The notes under the pieces: model-generated
The model's input: the letters and a program-made list of their open reading frames with translations, nothing else
What the model was told of the DNA's origin: nothing
Databases searched by the model: none
Part shown: positions 25,298 to 33,216 of the stretch, one piece after another
How the letters are laid out: each line of letters starts with the position of its first letter
How positions within the stretch are numbered: position 1 is the first letter of the stretch
Made by a program: the position numbers and the translations under genes
Origin: an uncultured Oscillospiraceae bacterium
GTDB taxonomy: Bacteria > Bacillota > Clostridia > Oscillospirales > Ruminococcaceae
Direction of reading: 5' to 3'
Length of the DNA: 64,000 nucleotides
Assembly (NCBI GenBank): GCA_934465295.1
Contig: CAKSKU010000001.1
Coordinates: forward strand, 1 to 64,000

Positions 25298-25780
25298 ATG
25301 GACGATAAAGTAAAAGATTTAGTCAGGACATCACTCGATAAGGTCAAGGAGCTTTCGGATGCAGATACGATAATCGGCGATCCCATCAAGCTTGACGGCG
25401 TTACGATAATCCCCGTTTCAAAGGTTTCCTACGGCTTTGCGGCAGGCGGTTCTGATCTTCCGTCAAAGTCGAGCAGCGAGCTTTTTGGCGGCGGTACAGG
25501 CGGTGGGGTTACAATCCAGCCCATCGCATTTATCGTTGTTGCAAACGGTGATGTAAAGCTTCTCCAGATCAATCAGGACAAGTCCTCTACGGGTGCTATC
25601 GTTAATCTTGTTCCCGAGCTTTTCGACAAGGTGCAGGGACTTTTCGGCAAGAAAAAGGCTGATGATGAACCTCTCGGCGTAACTCCCGACATCAACACGG
25701 AGGGACTTAACCTTTCTCTTGATGATGAACCCGAAACGACAAACAAAAAACCTAACAGCTCGTCGGAATTTGATTTCTAA
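25298..25780 (+). CDS. gerW: GerW/YtfJ family sporulation protein
   Basis: 160 aa. The family core spans about 1-115. It includes DADTIIGDPI, VTIIPVSKVSYGFAAGG near 32-48, a Gly-rich GGGTGGG stretch near 66, and PIAFIVVANGDVKLL. The remainder is a low-complexity Asp/Pro/Asn tail. B. subtilis YtfJ (GerW) is a spore protein needed for full response to some germinants. AAAGGA lies upstream of the ATG. It sits between DUF2953 and dacF, matching the ytfI-ytfJ-dacF grouping. Confidence 0.92.
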   Translation: MDDKVKDLVRTSLDKVKELSDADTIIGDPIKLDGVTIIPVSKVSYGFAAGGSDLPSKSSSELFGGGTGGGVTIQPIAFIVVANGDVKLLQINQDKSSTGAIVNLVPELFDKVQGLFGKKKADDEPLGVTPDINTEGLNLSLDDEPETTNKKPNSSSEFDF

Positions 25781-25836
25781 AACCCACTTTTTTATCATAG
25801 TATGTACTGCTTATTATAAATTTGGTGGTGTATGCT

Positions 25837-26973
25837 ATGAAAAAAATAATTGCTGCGGTGCTGTCGGGCGTGATGCTGTTTGCCTTTACACCTAAGACAA
25901 ATGCCGCAGAAAATATCTTGCTTTCCGCAAAGGCTGCTGTGCTTATCGAAGCCGAAACGGGAACGATAATTCTCGCCAAAAATGAGAACAGCAAGCTTCC
26001 GATGGCAAGCACAACGAAGATAATGACGACTTTGCTGACGCTTGAAAGCGGTGATCTTGACAAAGTTTATGCCGTTCCCGATGATGCTCTTATGACAGAG
26101 GGTTCGTCAATGGGACTTTGTTTCGGCGAAAGCGTTACAAAGAATGAGCTTTGCTATGGAATGATGCTCCCGTCGGGGAATGATGCGGCAAATACGGCGG
26201 CACTGATTATAAGCGGCAGCTTTGAAAGCTTTGCACAGCGAATGAACCGCAGAGCTGCCAAGATCGGTATGAAAAATTCAAATTTTGTCACGCCGTCGGG
26301 ACTTCATGATGAAAAGCATTACTCAACAGCTTACGATATGGCGTTGCTCACCCGTGAAGCGTTGAAAAATGAACGTTTCTGCGAAATTTGCCGAACCAAA
26401 AGCATCAAACTTTCTTCGGACGGCTTTCAGTCGGATAAATACCTTTCAAACACTAATCGTCTGCTGACGAAATATCAGTATTGTGTCGGTGTAAAGACGG
26501 GTTTTACGGACGAAGCGGGAAGATGTCTTGTTTCGGCTGCTGAAAAAGACGGTGTAAAGCTCATTGCTGTTACATTGAATGCTTCGGACGATTGGAACGA
26601 CCATATCAAAATGTTTGAAACGGGCTTTTCTTGTACTAAACGTGTTAAGTCTGATAACTTTACAGACAAATTCAACGTTAAACTTGTCGGCGGAACATCT
26701 GACAGCGTAAAATGCAGGCTTTCCGAAGCACCCATGTTTACCTCGGTGAACGGTTCGCTGCCCGACATAACGGAAAAAGTATTTATTCCGGATTTCGTAT
26801 ATGCTCCGGTTATTGAGGGCGATGAAGTCGGATATGTCGAGTACAGTGCTTACGGAGATGTTTTGTGCAGACGTGTGATAGTTGCCGATGAAAGATGTCC
26901 CTATAAAAACGGTGATGTAAAAAAATCTTTGTATAATAGTGTGATAGATATGCTTAAAAAGCTATTTGAATAA
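25837..26973 (+). CDS. dacF: D-alanyl-D-alanine carboxypeptidase (DacF-like, S11)
   Basis: 378 aa, exported. A signal peptide covers residues 1-23 (KKIIAAVLSGVMLFAF, cleavage near NAA). Active-site motifs are S58-T-T-K61, S113-G-N115 and K220-T-G222, so it is a complete serine penicillin-binding protein of the S11 type. A C-terminal beta domain follows residue 270. It trims D-Ala from peptidoglycan stem peptides; the ytfI-ytfJ neighbourhood suggests a role in spore cortex. The frame is open 5 codons upstream from a TTG. The ATG at 25837 is preferred because GGTGGTG lies just before it and the signal peptide begins there. Confidence 0.92.
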   Translation: MKKIIAAVLSGVMLFAFTPKTNAAENILLSAKAAVLIEAETGTIILAKNENSKLPMASTTKIMTTLLTLESGDLDKVYAVPDDALMTEGSSMGLCFGESVTKNELCYGMMLPSGNDAANTAALIISGSFESFAQRMNRRAAKIGMKNSNFVTPSGLHDEKHYSTAYDMALLTREALKNERFCEICRTKSIKLSSDGFQSDKYLSNTNRLLTKYQYCVGVKTGFTDEAGRCLVSAAEKDGVKLIAVTLNASDDWNDHIKMFETGFSCTKRVKSDNFTDKFNVKLVGGTSDSVKCRLSEAPMFTSVNGSLPDITEKVFIPDFVYAPVIEGDEVGYVEYSAYGDVLCRRVIVADERCPYKNGDVKKSLYNSVIDMLKKLFE

Positions 26974-26988
26974 AAAAGGAGAAGAACT

Positions 26989-27717
26989 GTGGAAAAAATA
27001 AGACTGCAAAAGCTTATTTCCGAGAGCGGATTATGCTCACGCCGAAAAGCGGAGGAGCTTATAATCAACGGAAAGGTCAAGGTCAACGGACACCCTGCAT
27101 CTATCGGTGACGGCGCAACTTACAATGATGTCATAACCGTGAACGGTGAACGTATTCGCCTTGAAAAGAAACGAAAAAAATACTATATAATGCTCAATAA
27201 GCCGAGAGGATATGTAACGACGATGTCGGATGAACTCGACAGAAAGTGCGTTACAGAGCTTCTCACAGGACTTGATGAGCGAGTTTATCCGGTAGGCAGA
27301 CTGGATAGAAATTCCGAGGGTATGCTGCTTTTTACCAACGACGGAAATTTTGCCAACGATATCATGCACCCGAGCCGCCATATTTCAAAGACATACCGTG
27401 TTACAGTTCGCCCGTCGATAACCGAGGACCAGCTCGTTCAGCTCACTGCAGGCGTTGAGATAGACGGAAGAAAGACGCTCCCTGCGAATGTTGAAGTTCT
27501 TGATGAAGAAGAGGGCAGGGTAGTGCTTCGCATAATGATACGTGAGGGCAGAAACCGCCAGATCCGTAAAATGTGTGAAGCTGTCGGACTTGAAGTTGCA
27601 CGTCTGCGCAGAACGGCTATCGGACCTGTGAAGCTTGGTATGCTCAAGCCCGGAACATGGCGTGAACTTACCTCGGAGGAGGTAAAAGCACTTCGCAATG
27701 CTGTTAATGAACAGTAA
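26989..27717 (+). CDS. rluB: 23S rRNA pseudouridine synthase (RluB type)
   Basis: 242 aa. An S4 RNA-binding domain (RLQKLISESGLCSRRKAEELI, residues about 4-24) is followed by the catalytic domain. The catalytic aspartate lies in VGRLDRNSEGMLLFTNDG near 102-119. GRNRQIRKMCEAVG and RLRRTAIGPV are RsuA/RluB-family motifs. It converts uridine to pseudouridine in 23S rRNA, by homology around position 2605. Start GTG at 26989 with AAAAGGAG upstream, 15 bases after dacF. In B. subtilis rluB is also close to scpB, dacB and spmAB. Confidence 0.93.
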   Translation: MEKIRLQKLISESGLCSRRKAEELIINGKVKVNGHPASIGDGATYNDVITVNGERIRLEKKRKKYYIMLNKPRGYVTTMSDELDRKCVTELLTGLDERVYPVGRLDRNSEGMLLFTNDGNFANDIMHPSRHISKTYRVTVRPSITEDQLVQLTAGVEIDGRKTLPANVEVLDEEEGRVVLRIMIREGRNRQIRKMCEAVGLEVARLRRTAIGPVKLGMLKPGTWRELTSEEVKALRNAVNEQ

Positions 27718-27763
27718 AATTGTCACAAAATATGAACAAATTGAAAATATAATAGATTTAATC

Positions 27764-27792
27764 TTGCCAACCGAGATCAAATGATGTATAAT
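27764..27792 (+). promoter_or_regulatory. Promoter of the carboxyltransferase operon
   Basis: TTGCCA (27764-27769) and TATAAT (27787-27792), spacer 17 bases, 42 bases before the start codon. Confidence 0.75.
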
Positions 27793-27833
27793 ATATGATG
27801 GTTTAATTTTATGTATTGAACGGAGGAACGTTT

Positions 27834-29189
27834 ATGTTGACTGAAAGCCAGAAAACCAAGCTCGCTGACTACAAAAACATCGCAGCGGCTTCGACAAAGG
27901 CAAAAGAAAGACTTACTGATTTATTCGATGATGGTGTTTATACCGAGATCAACGCCGCTGTAAAGGCTGAGGATGCAGCCGTTGTTACTGCATACGGCTA
28001 TGTGGATGGAAGCCCTGTATACGCTTTTTCTCAGGATAAGAGCGCTAACAATGGTGCTGTTACAAAGGCTGTTGCAGCTAAGATCTGCAAGATCTATGAG
28101 CTCGCATCGAGAAACGGCATTCCTGTTGTAGGAATTTTTGATTCCAACGGTGCTGTTGTTACCGATGGTGCAGACGCTATTGCTTCTTACAGCGAAATTC
28201 TTACATATACAAATAATCTTTCGGGTGTTGTTCCCCAGATTGCTGTTATCGCAGGAACGTGTGTAGGCAGTGCGGCTCTTATCGCTGCATCTTCCGATTT
28301 CGTTGTTGCTACCGAGGACAGTGCTATTTACCTCACAGCAGGCGAGGGCAAGAACGGTGCTGACGCAGCGAAGCTTGGCGGCGTTTCTGTACTTGCAAAG
28401 GACGACAAGGCTGCTGTAAAGAGCGCAAGAGATATTCTTTCTCTTCTTCCTGCAAACAATCTCGCTGTTGCTCCCGAATTTGAATTTACTGCTCCTGCAA
28501 AAACTGCTGACGGTAAGGCTTCCGATGTTGCCGAAGCTATCGCAGACGAAGGCAGTGTTATTGAGCTTTCCAAGGAGTTCGGCAAGGCTGCATATACAGC
28601 TCTCGCAACTCTCGGCGGTTCTGTTGTAGGCATTGCTGCAACAAACAAGACTGCTGATAAGCTCACATCTGATGACAGCTCCAAACTTGCTCGTTTTGTA
28701 AGAACCTGCGATGCTTTCTCTATCCCTGTTGTTACTGTTATCGATACAGAGGGCTTTGAAAATAACGACAATATCCGTGATCTTGCAAAGCTTGCAAATG
28801 CTTATGCTGAAGCAACTACTGTTAAGGTCTCTGTTGTTACAGGCAACGCTATCGGTTCTGCAATGGTAGCGCTCGGAACAGCTAATGCTGATATGACATT
28901 TGCTTATCCGAATGCTGTTATTTCTCCTGTTGCTCCCGTTACAGCTGCTGAGTTCCTTTACCATGACAAGCTCAAGGGTGCAGCTGATGTAAAGGCTGAA
29001 AGAAACAAGATCGCTGCTGAATATGCTGAAAATGAAGCATCTGCTTTCGCAGCTGCTGAAAAGGGCTGTGTTGATGCTGTTATCACTTCCGATGAAGCAA
29101 GAGCTAAGGTTCAGTCCGTTCTTGAACTTATGGCAGGCAAGCGTCTTAACAAGCGTCTTCCTAAGAAGCACAGCAATATGCCTTTCTAA
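27834..29189 (+). CDS. Divergent acyl-CoA carboxyltransferase subunit (MmdA / transcarboxylase 12S-like)
   Basis: 451 aa, shorter than the usual 500-520. The two crotonase-like halves of a biotin-dependent carboxyltransferase can be followed: AYGYVDGSPVYAFSQD near 60, GIFDSNGAVVTDGADA near 105, VPQIAVIAGTCVGSAAL near 135, and VVTGNAIGSAMVALG near 345. Glycines that usually form the oxyanion holes are altered: GPCAGGA of the family reads GTCVGSA, and YGGAY reads IGSAM. The start at 27834 has GGAGG 7 bases upstream. Separate biotin carrier and 5S-type subunits follow in the operon. The codons used are strongly biased to GCT/GTT, consistent with high expression. Substrate and activity are uncertain. 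Confidence 0.78.
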   Translation: MLTESQKTKLADYKNIAAASTKAKERLTDLFDDGVYTEINAAVKAEDAAVVTAYGYVDGSPVYAFSQDKSANNGAVTKAVAAKICKIYELASRNGIPVVGIFDSNGAVVTDGADAIASYSEILTYTNNLSGVVPQIAVIAGTCVGSAALIAASSDFVVATEDSAIYLTAGEGKNGADAAKLGGVSVLAKDDKAAVKSARDILSLLPANNLAVAPEFEFTAPAKTADGKASDVAEAIADEGSVIELSKEFGKAAYTALATLGGSVVGIAATNKTADKLTSDDSSKLARFVRTCDAFSIPVVTVIDTEGFENNDNIRDLAKLANAYAEATTVKVSVVTGNAIGSAMVALGTANADMTFAYPNAVISPVAPVTAAEFLYHDKLKGAADVKAERNKIAAEYAENEASAFAAAEKGCVDAVITSDEARAKVQSVLELMAGKRLNKRLPKKHSNMPF

Positions 29190-29267
29190 GGTATCATTTG
29201 TTTTCCTGAAAAGAATGTTTATCCGACAGTTTTCTGTCAAAAATAAATTGAATGGAGTTAATACATA

Positions 29268-29654
29268 ATGAAAAGATTTAATATTACTGTAAATGGCAAA
29301 GCTTATGACGTAGCAGTTGAAGAAACAACAGGCGGTGCTGCTCCTGTTGCCGCAGCTCCCGTTGCTGCCGCTGCACCTGCACCCGCTCCTGCAGCAGCTC
29401 CTGCACCTGCCGCTCCGGCTGCACCCGCTGCACCGGCAGGCGGTGAACCTGTAACATCACCTATGCCCGGAACTATCCTTGAGATCAAGGTCGCTGTTGG
29501 TACAGAAGTTAAGGAAGGTCAGCCTGTTGCTGTTCTCGAAGCTATGAAGATGGAAAATGATATCCCTGCTGCGATCACAGGCAAGGTTGTTTCTATCACC
29601 GCTAAGAAGGGCGATTCTGTTCAGACAGGCGATGTTATCCTTACAATTGCATAA
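29268..29654 (+). CDS. Biotin carboxyl carrier protein
   Basis: 128 aa. Residues 1-20 form a short N-terminal strand region, 24-60 are an almost pure Ala/Pro swinging linker, and 62-128 are a biotinyl domain. The biotinylated lysine is K94 in EAMKMEN. PMPGTI and the KGDSVQTGDVILTIA end are typical of 1.3S transcarboxylase and decarboxylase carriers. The repetitive GCT/GCA/CCT codons of the linker produce a low-complexity DNA stretch at about 29335-29450. It lies between the acyl-CoA type subunit and the pyruvate/oxaloacetate type subunit and presumably carries CO2 between them. Confidence 0.94.
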   Translation: MKRFNITVNGKAYDVAVEETTGGAAPVAAAPVAAAAPAPAPAAAPAPAAPAAPAAPAGGEPVTSPMPGTILEIKVAVGTEVKEGQPVAVLEAMKMENDIPAAITGKVVSITAKKGDSVQTGDVILTIA

Positions 29655-29679
29655 GTTTTGTGAAAGGTTGATATAAATT

Positions 29680-31074
29680 ATGGCTAAGATTAAAGTTACG
29701 GAAACCGTCCTTCGTGACGCACACCAGTCGCTTATCGCAACCCGTATGCCTTTAAGCGATATGCTTCCTATTCTTTCAAAGATGGACAAGGTCGGCTTTT
29801 ATTCCGCAGAGGTTTGGGGCGGTGCTACGTTTGATGCCTGCATCCGTTTCCTTAATGAAGATCCTTGGGACAGACTCCGCACTATTCGTAAGGAGATGCC
29901 CAACACCAAGCTCCAGATGCTTTTCAGAGGTCAGAATATGCTCGGCTACCGTCACTATGCTGATGATGTACTCGAATATTTTGTACAGAAGTCTGTTGCG
30001 AACGGTATCGATATCATCAGAATTTTCGATGCTCTCAACGATATCAGAAACCTTAAGACTGCTATCCACGCAGCTAAGAAGGAAGGCGCTCACGCTCAGG
30101 TCGCAATGTCCTTTACAGTCGGCGATGTTTTCACAGATGAATACTATGCTGATTATGCAAAGCAGTGCGAAGCAGAGGGTGCTGACTCTATCTGTATCAA
30201 GGATATGGCTGCGCTTCTTACGCCTTACCGTACAGTTTCTCTCGTTAAGGCTGTTAAGTCGGCTGTTAAGATCCCTGTACAGCTCCACACGCATTATACA
30301 TCGGGACTTGCTTCAATGTGTCTCTTGAAGGGCGTTGAAAACGGACTCGATATGATCGATACAAGTATGTCTCCTCTTGCACTTGGTACATCTCATGCTC
30401 CGACTGAATCAATGGTCGCTGCACTTCAGGGTACAGAGTACGATACAGGTCTTGACCTTGTTCTTCTCAACGAGATCAGAGATTACTTTATGATCCTCCG
30501 CAAGAAGTATATCGACAGCGGACTTCTTGATCCTAAGATGCTTGCTACGGATACAAACGCACTTATGTATCAGGTTCCGGGCGGAATGCTCTCCAACCTT
30601 CTTTCACAGCTCAAGCAGGCAGGAAAGGAAGACCAGTTTGTTGACGTTCTTAAGGAAGTTCCTAAGGTTCGTGCTGACTCCGGTATGCCTCCGCTTGTAA
30701 CTCCTACTTCCCAGATCGTTGGTACACAGGCTGTATTCAACGTTATCAACGGCGAACGCTACAAGACTGTTACTAAGGAATTCAAAGGTCTTGTTAAGGG
30801 CGAATACGGTAAAACTCCTGTTGCAATCTCCAAGGAATTCCAGGATAAGATACTTAAGGGTGAAAAGGCTATTACCTGCCGTCCTGCCGATCTTCTCGAA
30901 CCTGAGCTTGATAAGCTCCGTGAAGAATGTGCAGAATGGATCGAGCAGGAGGAAGATGTTCTTACATACGCAATGTTCCCGAAGGTTGCACCTAAGTTCT
31001 TTGAAGCAAGAAGAAATGCAAAGTACGGCATTGACGGACATGCTGATGTAGCTTCCAAGGTTCACCCAGTCTGA
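29680..31074 (+). CDS. oadA: Pyruvate/oxaloacetate carboxyltransferase subunit (OadA / transcarboxylase 5S-like)
   Basis: 464 aa TIM-barrel carboxyltransferase. Metal ligands: D13 (TVLRDAHQS), H203 and H205 (QLHTHYTSG). The carbamylated active-site lysine is K174 (CIKDMAALL). The post-barrel helical domain (about 300-450) is present, but the C-terminal biotin domain of full OadA proteins is missing; the separate carrier gene supplies it. The reaction is transfer of a carboxyl group between biotin and pyruvate/oxaloacetate. No OadB or OadG membrane gene is adjacent, so sodium-pumping decarboxylation is not supported here. A terminator follows. Confidence 0.92.
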   Translation: MAKIKVTETVLRDAHQSLIATRMPLSDMLPILSKMDKVGFYSAEVWGGATFDACIRFLNEDPWDRLRTIRKEMPNTKLQMLFRGQNMLGYRHYADDVLEYFVQKSVANGIDIIRIFDALNDIRNLKTAIHAAKKEGAHAQVAMSFTVGDVFTDEYYADYAKQCEAEGADSICIKDMAALLTPYRTVSLVKAVKSAVKIPVQLHTHYTSGLASMCLLKGVENGLDMIDTSMSPLALGTSHAPTESMVAALQGTEYDTGLDLVLLNEIRDYFMILRKKYIDSGLLDPKMLATDTNALMYQVPGGMLSNLLSQLKQAGKEDQFVDVLKEVPKVRADSGMPPLVTPTSQIVGTQAVFNVINGERYKTVTKEFKGLVKGEYGKTPVAISKEFQDKILKGEKAITCRPADLLEPELDKLREECAEWIEQEEDVLTYAMFPKVAPKFFEARRNAKYGIDGHADVASKVHPV

Positions 31075-31091
31075 TCTGACAAATGACATTT

Positions 31092-31124
31092 ACAAAAAGA
31101 GTCGAGAAATCGGCTCTTTTTTGT
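31092..31124 (+). terminator. Terminator of the carboxyltransferase operon
   Basis: ACAAAAAGAG and CTCTTTTTTGT form the outer stem, with CGA/TCG inside and a GAAA loop. T-rich sequence follows, 18 bases after the oadA stop. Confidence 0.85.
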
Positions 31125-31134
31125 TCTGTACTAC

Positions 31135-31163
31135 TTGATTTTGAGCCGAAAATATGTTATAAT
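31135..31163 (+). promoter_or_regulatory. Promoter of the yicC-priA cluster
   Basis: TTGATT (31135-31140) and TATAAT (31158-31163), spacer 17 bases. It starts the long housekeeping block that runs to spoVM. Confidence 0.75.
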
Positions 31164-31231
31164 AATATGAAAAGCTGATTATGGCAGATGTGCTTTTTCA
31201 GCATACATATTTTGTATAAAGCGGTGATTTT

Positions 31232-32110
31232 GTGATAAAAAGCATGACAGGCTTCGGAAGATGCCTTGAATCCGTGGACGGAAAAACTATAATTGTTGAG
31301 ATCAAATCTGTAAATCACAGATACTTTGAATTCTCGTCAAGGGTTCCGAGAAGCTGTGGATACCTCGATGAAAAGCTTAAATCGTTCATTCAGGGAAAGG
31401 TTTCAAGAGGTAAGGTAGAAGTCGGAGTTTCGGTGCAGTCAGATGGTGCAAGTGATGAGAAGATAGAGGTCAATTCCGAGGTCGCAAAGGGCTATATTAC
31501 AGCTTTGAGAAGTGCAAACGAGGAGCTTGGACTTGAAGATGACCTTACGCTTTCAAGGATTATGCGTCTGCCCGATATTTTTGATGTAAAAAAGATAGAA
31601 GAAGACGAGGAAACTGTCTGGAACGAGGTAAAAACGGTCGCAGAAAAGGCCCTTGAAAGATTTATTGCGATGCGTGAAGCTGAAGGCGCAAAAATGCGTG
31701 ACGATATTCTTTCAAGACTTGATTATATCACCGGACTTGTGGAAAAAATAGAGAAGAAGTCACCTGAAACTACTGAAAAGTACCGCAAGAAGCTTTTTGA
31801 CAAGATCTCCGAGGTGCTTAAGGATACGAATGTTGACGAGCAGAGAATACTTACCGAAGCTGCTATCTTTTCCGAGAAAACTGCTGTTGATGAGGAAACT
31901 GTCCGTCTGCGCAGTCATATAAACCAGTGCAGAGAAATGCTTTCGATGAATGAAGCTGTCGGAAGGAAGCTCGATTTTCTTATTCAGGAATTTAACCGTG
32001 AAGCAAACACTATCGGCTCAAAATGTCAGGATATTGAGATAACAAAGGTGGTCGTTGATCTGAAATCGGAGATCGAAAAAATTCGTGAACAGGTTCAGAA
32101 CATCGAATAA
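31232..32110 (+). CDS. YicC/YloC-family endoribonuclease
   Basis: 292 aa, family length. The N-terminal SMTGFGR signature (residues 4-10) and the C-terminal GSKCQDIEITKVVVDLKSEIEKIREQVQN-type ending (residues about 262-291) are both present. YicC proteins are reported to be RNases; B. subtilis YloC heads the same gene order. Cytosolic, with a long helical middle. The start is GTG at 31232 after AGCGGTG. It precedes remA by 18 bases. Confidence 0.9.
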   Translation: MIKSMTGFGRCLESVDGKTIIVEIKSVNHRYFEFSSRVPRSCGYLDEKLKSFIQGKVSRGKVEVGVSVQSDGASDEKIEVNSEVAKGYITALRSANEELGLEDDLTLSRIMRLPDIFDVKKIEEDEETVWNEVKTVAEKALERFIAMREAEGAKMRDDILSRLDYITGLVEKIEKKSPETTEKYRKKLFDKISEVLKDTNVDEQRILTEAAIFSEKTAVDEETVRLRSHINQCREMLSMNEAVGRKLDFLIQEFNREANTIGSKCQDIEITKVVVDLKSEIEKIREQVQNIE

Positions 32111-32128
32111 AATTTATGGGAGATCGCT

Positions 32129-32386
32129 ATGAAGCTTATCAATATTGGCTTTGGAAATATGATTTCCGCAAGCCGACTTATTACGATCGTGAGTCCTGAA
32201 TCCGCTCCGATAAAGCGTATCATTCAGGACGCAAAGGACAAAGGAATGCTCATCGATGCAACCTACGGAAGAAGGACAAGAGCTGTTATCATCATGGACA
32301 GCGATCATGTTATTCTTTCGGCGGTGCAGCCTGAAACGGTTGCGGGCAGACTTGACAGTGATGATGAGGTGGACGATGATGAATAA
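32129..32386 (+). CDS. remA: RemA-family DNA-binding regulator (DUF370)
   Basis: 85 aa. The RemA core (KLINIGFGNMISASRLITIV, VSPESAPIKRIIQDAK, LIDATYGRRTRAVIIMDSDHVI) is almost the whole protein, followed by an acidic tail. In B. subtilis RemA activates biofilm matrix and osmoprotection genes by wrapping DNA; here only the family and synteny are certain. Its last codons overlap the gmk start by 8 bases, as in the yloC-remA-gmk order of B. subtilis. Confidence 0.93.
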   Translation: MKLINIGFGNMISASRLITIVSPESAPIKRIIQDAKDKGMLIDATYGRRTRAVIIMDSDHVILSAVQPETVAGRLDSDDEVDDDE

Positions 32387-32984
32387 GGGTACATTGTTTA
32401 TTGTTTCGGGACCGTCGGGCTGCGGAAAGGGAACAGTTCTTGCTGAAATAATAAAGCAGGACAACATTTACTACTCCGTTTCCGCAACAACAAGATCGCC
32501 TCGTCCGGGAGAGGTCAATGGCGTGAACTACCACTTCCTTTCCAAAGATGAGTTTGAGAAGCTTATCGAAAACGATGGTGTGCTTGAATATGCAAATTAC
32601 TGCGGAAACTACTACGGCACGCCGAAAAAGCCTGTTGAGGATATGCTTGCAGAGGGCAAGAATGTTATTCTTGAAATTGAGGTACAGGGTGCTTTGAAGG
32701 TGATGGACAAATGTCCCGAGGCTGTTTCGGTGTTCATTCTTCCGCCGTCGCTCAAAGAGCTTCGCAGGCGGCTTCACAAGAGAGGTACTGAGACGGAGGA
32801 AGTCATTGAAAAGCGTATCGGCGAAGCGGCCGGCGAGATACGCAAGGCTGTGAACTACGATTATGTTATGATAAACGGCGAGCTGGAAACTGCTGTTTCT
32901 GACCTGCTTTCTATAATCAATTCCCAAAAGCTTAAAAAAGAAAATTCAGATTATTTAATTGATGAGGTGCTTAAAAATGCTTAG
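32379..32984 (+). CDS. gmk: Guanylate kinase
   Basis: 201 aa. It phosphorylates GMP to GDP. The P-loop GPSGCGKGTVL is near 8-18, SATTRSPRPGEVNGVNYHF near 38 is the GMP-binding segment, and EIEVQGALKV lies near 98. The reading frame is open far upstream inside remA. AGGTGG at 32367-32372 is 6 bases from the ATG at 32379 and 3 from the ATG at 32376, so 32379 is preferred, though either could be used. It overlaps remA and rpoZ at its two ends. Confidence 0.95.
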   Translation: MNKGTLFIVSGPSGCGKGTVLAEIIKQDNIYYSVSATTRSPRPGEVNGVNYHFLSKDEFEKLIENDGVLEYANYCGNYYGTPKKPVEDMLAEGKNVILEIEVQGALKVMDKCPEAVSVFILPPSLKELRRRLHKRGTETEEVIEKRIGEAAGEIRKAVNYDYVMINGELETAVSDLLSIINSQKLKKENSDYLIDEVLKNA

Positions 32985-33198
32985 ACCAACTATTTCACAG
33001 ATCGCAACAAAGGGCGAGAGCTACTATTCCGTAGTTATCGCAGTAGCAAAGAGAGCAAGAGAGATCTCTGACGAGCTTTACGAAAACAAGCAGATACTTG
33101 AACAGAAGCCTGTAAAGACCGCTGTTGAGGAATTTGCTGCAAGAAAGTATTACATCGTTGAAGATCCGTCTTTGAAATCTCCATCTACAAAGGAATAA
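32977..33198 (+). CDS. rpoZ: RNA polymerase omega subunit
   Basis: 73 aa. Omega assists RNA polymerase assembly. The conserved core SYYSVVIAVAKRAREI (about 15-30) and the VEEFAARKYYIVE end match short Firmicutes omega. The ATG at 32977 is chosen over an in-frame ATG 18 bases upstream because GAGGTG lies 7 bases before it and the protein then starts MLRPTI. It overlaps the end of gmk by 8 bases. Confidence 0.93.
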   Translation: MLRPTISQIATKGESYYSVVIAVAKRAREISDELYENKQILEQKPVKTAVEEFAARKYYIVEDPSLKSPSTKE

Positions 33199-33216
33199 AT
33201 CTCGGAGGGATAGGGC

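Noticed and set aside
27921..29240. 439-codon open frame on - opposite the carboxyltransferase subunit
   Set aside because: Serine/cysteine-rich shadow caused by the biased GCT/GTT codons of the + strand gene; no domain pattern.
29335..29450. Low-complexity GC-rich repeat
   Set aside because: It encodes the Ala/Pro linker of the biotin carrier protein; not an independent repeat element.
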